DNA of 6,104 nucleotides from Patulibacter sp. Its GTDB lineage: Bacteria > Actinomycetota > Thermoleophilia > Solirubrobacterales > Solirubrobacteraceae. Each line of letters begins with the position of its first letter. Within the stretch, counting starts at the first letter, position 1. Location of the stretch: assembly GCA_031119595.1 (NCBI GenBank), contig JAVHXX010000283.1, positions 1-6,104 on the forward strand, read 5' to 3'. The notes below the pieces were generated by a model, which had not been told where the DNA came from, did no database searches, and saw nothing but the letters and a program-made list of their open reading frames with translations. Below are positions 4,196-6,104 of the stretch, in pieces. Made by a program: the position numbers and the translations under genes.

Positions 4196-5887
4196 ATGGC
4201 ACAAGTGGGGGACTTGGACTACCGGGCGCTGTTCGAAGCGCTCCCGAACCTGTACATGGTGCTCGACCCGGACTACCGGCTCGTCACCGTGACCGACGCC
4301 TATGCCGAGGCGACGCTCGTGCAGCGCGAGGAGGTCGTCGGGCGGCACCTGTTCGAGGTCTTTCCCGACAACCCGGACGACGAGAGCGCCGACGGGGTCG
4401 GCAACCTGCGCGCCTCGCTCGACCGCGTGATGCGTACCCGTGAGCCGGACACCATGGCCGTGCAGAAGTACGACGTCGAGGAGCCCGGGCAGCCCGGGGT
4501 GTTCCGGGCGAAGTACTGGACCCCGGTGAACACTCCGATCCTGGGTGACGACGGCCGCGTGAAGCTCATCGTGCACCGGGTCGAGGACGCGACGGAGTGG
4601 GTCGAGATGCAGCAGGCCGCGGAGGCGGAGGCCGCGGACTCGGATGCTGCCGCCGATGCGCGCGCCGAGCTCCGCCGCGACGCCCGCATCGAGTCGGAGA
4701 TCCTGCGCCGTGCGAACGAGCTCGGCATGAGCGTGTCGCAACTGCGTGCCGCGAACGAGGCCAAGAACGAGTTCCTCTCGCGCATGAGCCACGAGCTCCG
4801 CACGCCGCTCGCCGCGATCCTCGGCTTCAGTGAGCTGCTCACGCTCGCCGACCTCAGCCCCGAGCACGACGAGTGGTCGTCGATGATCCTCCGCGCCGGT
4901 CGACACCTGCTCAACCTCGTGAACGAGGTGCTTGACATCTCCCGGATCGAGTCCGGTGACCTCGCACTGTCGATGGAGCCGATTGCGATCTCACCACTGC
5001 TCGACGAGGCGTACGAGCTCGTCGCGCCGCTCGCGACCGGCCGCGGCGTCGAGCTCCATGCGCCGCAGATCGCCGCCGGCGCGGGCTATTCGGTCGCCGA
5101 TGCGCAGCGGCTCAAGCAGGTCGTCGTGAACCTGCTCTCCAACGCCGTCAAGTACAACCGCGAGCACGGAGCGATCCACGTCGCCGTGGCACTCGTGCCA
5201 GGGAATCGCGTGCGCGTCGAGGTGACGGACACCGGCGAGGGCATCAGCGAGGCGTCGCTCGGCAAGCTCTTCGTGCCGTTCGAACGGCTCGACGCCGGCT
5301 CGACCAGCGTCGAGGGCACCGGCCTCGGCCTCGCCCTGTCACGCGCACTCGTCGAGACGATGGGCGGGCAGCTCACGGCGAGCAGCGTCGTCGGGACCGG
5401 CTCGACCTTCGCGATCGAACTCGATCTCGGGGAGCCGGTCGCCGTGGAGGAGATCGAGGCCGAACACGGCTCGGTGCTCGCACCGCTCGCCTACGAGACC
5501 GAGCGGACCCTGCTCTACATCGAGGACACGCTCGCCAACCTGCGCCTGGTCGAGCAGATCCTCCTGGCCCGGACGAGCGTGAAGGTGCTTCCGGCGATGC
5601 TCGGCTCGCTCGGCATCGACCTCGCCCGAGAGCACCAGCCCGACGCGATCCTGCTCGACCTCCACCTCCCGGACCTCGGCGGCGACGAGGTGCTCGCGCG
5701 GCTCCGCGCCGACGAGCGCACGCACGAAATCCCCGTCGTGATCCTCTCCGCCGATGCGACCGGTCGCTCCGTCGAACCGCTCAAGGCCGCGGGCGCCCAC
5801 GACTTCCTCACGAAGCCGATCGCCGTGCGCGAGCTACTCACCGTCGTCGACGAGCTCATCGGCGACGGGGTGCCGGCCGAGGCGTGA
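4196..5887 (+). CDS. Hybrid sensor histidine kinase, PAS-HisKA-HATPase-REC
   Basis: The 563-residue protein has no signal peptide or membrane helix, so it is cytosolic. In order: a PAS sensor domain (about 7-132, typical Tyr-Trp-Thr-Pro-Val-Asn-Thr-Pro strand at 107-114); a charged Ala/Glu/Arg-rich coiled-coil linker (about 133-190); HisKA with phospho-acceptor His199 in Ser-His-Glu-Leu-Arg-Thr-Pro; and a HATPase with N-box Asn312 and Asn316, G1 Asp345-Thr-Gly-Glu-Gly, F-box 358-363 and G2 Gly374-Thr-Gly-Leu-Gly. A C-terminal receiver (about 436-556) has Glu443-Asp444, phospho-acceptor Asp488, Ser518 and Lys540-Pro541. All key residues are intact. The kinase should autophosphorylate His199 and pass phosphate to Asp488. 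It is divergent to a lone receiver, a possible second acceptor. No Hpt domain is encoded in the window. The PAS ligand is unknown. The ATG is chosen because it directly precedes the PAS domain and fits a leaderless promoter. Confidence 0.95.
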   Translation: MAQVGDLDYRALFEALPNLYMVLDPDYRLVTVTDAYAEATLVQREEVVGRHLFEVFPDNPDDESADGVGNLRASLDRVMRTREPDTMAVQKYDVEEPGQPGVFRAKYWTPVNTPILGDDGRVKLIVHRVEDATEWVEMQQAAEAEAADSDAAADARAELRRDARIESEILRRANELGMSVSQLRAANEAKNEFLSRMSHELRTPLAAILGFSELLTLADLSPEHDEWSSMILRAGRHLLNLVNEVLDISRIESGDLALSMEPIAISPLLDEAYELVAPLATGRGVELHAPQIAAGAGYSVADAQRLKQVVVNLLSNAVKYNREHGAIHVAVALVPGNRVRVEVTDTGEGISEASLGKLFVPFERLDAGSTSVEGTGLGLALSRALVETMGGQLTASSVVGTGSTFAIELDLGEPVAVEEIEAEHGSVLAPLAYETERTLLYIEDTLANLRLVEQILLARTSVKVLPAMLGSLGIDLAREHQPDAILLDLHLPDLGGDEVLARLRADERTHEIPVVILSADATGRSVEPLKAAGAHDFLTKPIAVRELLTVVDELIGDGVPAEA

Positions 5888-5893
5888 GCGGGA

Positions 5894-5917
5894 TGCGCCG
5901 GCGCCGCGGGTGGCGCA
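5894..5917 (+). terminator. Hairpin after the hybrid kinase gene
   Basis: TGCGCC (5894-5899) pairs with GGCGCA (5912-5917) across a 12-base loop, starting 6 bases past the kinase stop and followed by GGCTTTCC. This is short but well placed for ending kinase transcription. Confidence 0.4.
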
Positions 5918-5936
5918 GGCTTTCCACGGGTGGCGC
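5907..5936 (+). repeat. Direct repeat CGGGTGGCGC, two copies
   Basis: The 10-base sequence CGGGTGGCGC occurs at 5907-5916 and 5927-5936, start to start 20 bases. It overlaps the two terminator-like hairpins and may simply reflect duplication within the intergenic gap. Confidence 0.5.
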
Positions 5937-5962
5937 GGGCGACGACGTGATCGCCGCCCGCG
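5934..5962. terminator. Hairpin in the gap between kinase and aldehyde dehydrogenase genes
   Basis: Eight-base arms CGCGGGCG (5934-5941) and CGCCCGCG (5955-5962) pair perfectly around a 13-base loop. The structure lies 10 bases beyond the stop of the minus-strand dehydrogenase gene, so it could serve either strand. There is no U-tract. Confidence 0.45.
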
Positions 5963-5971
5963 GACGCTGCG

Positions 5972-6103
5972 CTACGCGGAGCGGATGAGCTTCTTGTTCA
6001 CGAACTCGTCGGCGCCGAAGCGGCCGAGCTCGCGGCCGAAGCCCGAGCCCTTCACGCCGCCGAAGGGCAGCTCGGCGCCGTCGGCGAGGACGAGGTTCAC
6101 GAA
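5972..6103 (-). CDS. Aldehyde dehydrogenase, C-terminal fragment (succinate-semialdehyde type)
   Basis: Forty-three residues precede a TAG at 5974-5972; the rest of the gene lies beyond the window. The fragment carries the hallmark end of the aldehyde dehydrogenase superfamily: Leu-Pro-Phe-Gly-Gly-Val-Lys-Gly-Ser-Gly-Phe-Gly-Arg-Glu-Leu-Gly, then Glu-Phe-Val-Asn-Lys-Lys. The Phe-Gly-Gly-Val-Lys and Gly-Arg-Glu segments and the Glu-Phe-Val-Asn ending are most like NAD(P)-dependent succinate-semialdehyde dehydrogenases of the Sad/YneI or GabD type, which oxidise succinate semialdehyde to succinate. The catalytic Cys and Glu and the cofactor region are not visible, so the exact substrate is uncertain. 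It is convergent with the hybrid kinase and probably not part of its pathway. Confidence 0.93.
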   Translation of the reverse strand, partial: FVNLVLADGAELPFGGVKGSGFGRELGRFGADEFVNKKLIRSA

Positions 6104-6104
6104 G

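Overview
The window is very GC-rich, with strong G/C preference at third codon positions and promoter-like TAnnnT motifs. This points to an actinobacterium (Actinomycetota). The Ala/Thr-rich secreted protein with small C-terminal beta modules and the PAS/kinase/receiver hybrid would fit the Solirubrobacterales (Patulibacter-like) or a related high-GC lineage. That placement is an impression from protein style, not a search result.

Layout: (1) 1-179, + strand, the C-terminal end of a small membrane protein. (2) 180-414, a non-coding leader with overlapping hairpins and two competing Shine-Dalgarno-like sites. (3) 415-2238, +, a 607-residue secreted cell-surface protein: signal peptide, cysteine-framed N-terminal region, Thr-Pro linker and two related beta modules. 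(4) 2239-2386, a short convergent gap with two GC-rich hairpins. (5) 2387-2572, -, a probable 61-residue hypothetical protein. (6) 2573-2770, a divergent control region with an 11-bp-period direct repeat and an inverted repeat. (7) 2771-3769, +, an unrecognised polytopic membrane protein with a cytosolic PH-like tail. (8) 3779-4162, -, a single-domain response regulator. (9) 4163-4195, a 33-bp divergent promoter region. (10) 4196-5887, +, a soluble PAS-HisKA-HATPase-REC hybrid histidine kinase. (11) 5888-5971, convergent hairpins. (12) 5972-6103, -, the C-terminal end of an aldehyde dehydrogenase of the succinate-semialdehyde dehydrogenase type.

The clearest functional unit is the divergent kinase/receiver pair. 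The kinase has every catalytic motif plus its own receiver, and the stand-alone receiver has no output domain, so the pair looks like a phosphorelay or a protein-protein signalling branch whose effector lies elsewhere. The most notable unexplained signals are non-coding: a probable bidirectional promoter whose two -10 elements share one TA step; an identical 11-mer (AGGTGGTCACA) in both divergent control regions; a Pho-box-like tandem repeat; and a perfect 9-bp inverted repeat inside an AT-rich, rare-codon pocket of the response-regulator gene. No mobile element, CRISPR array, tRNA or rRNA was seen, and nothing here proves a previously undescribed system.
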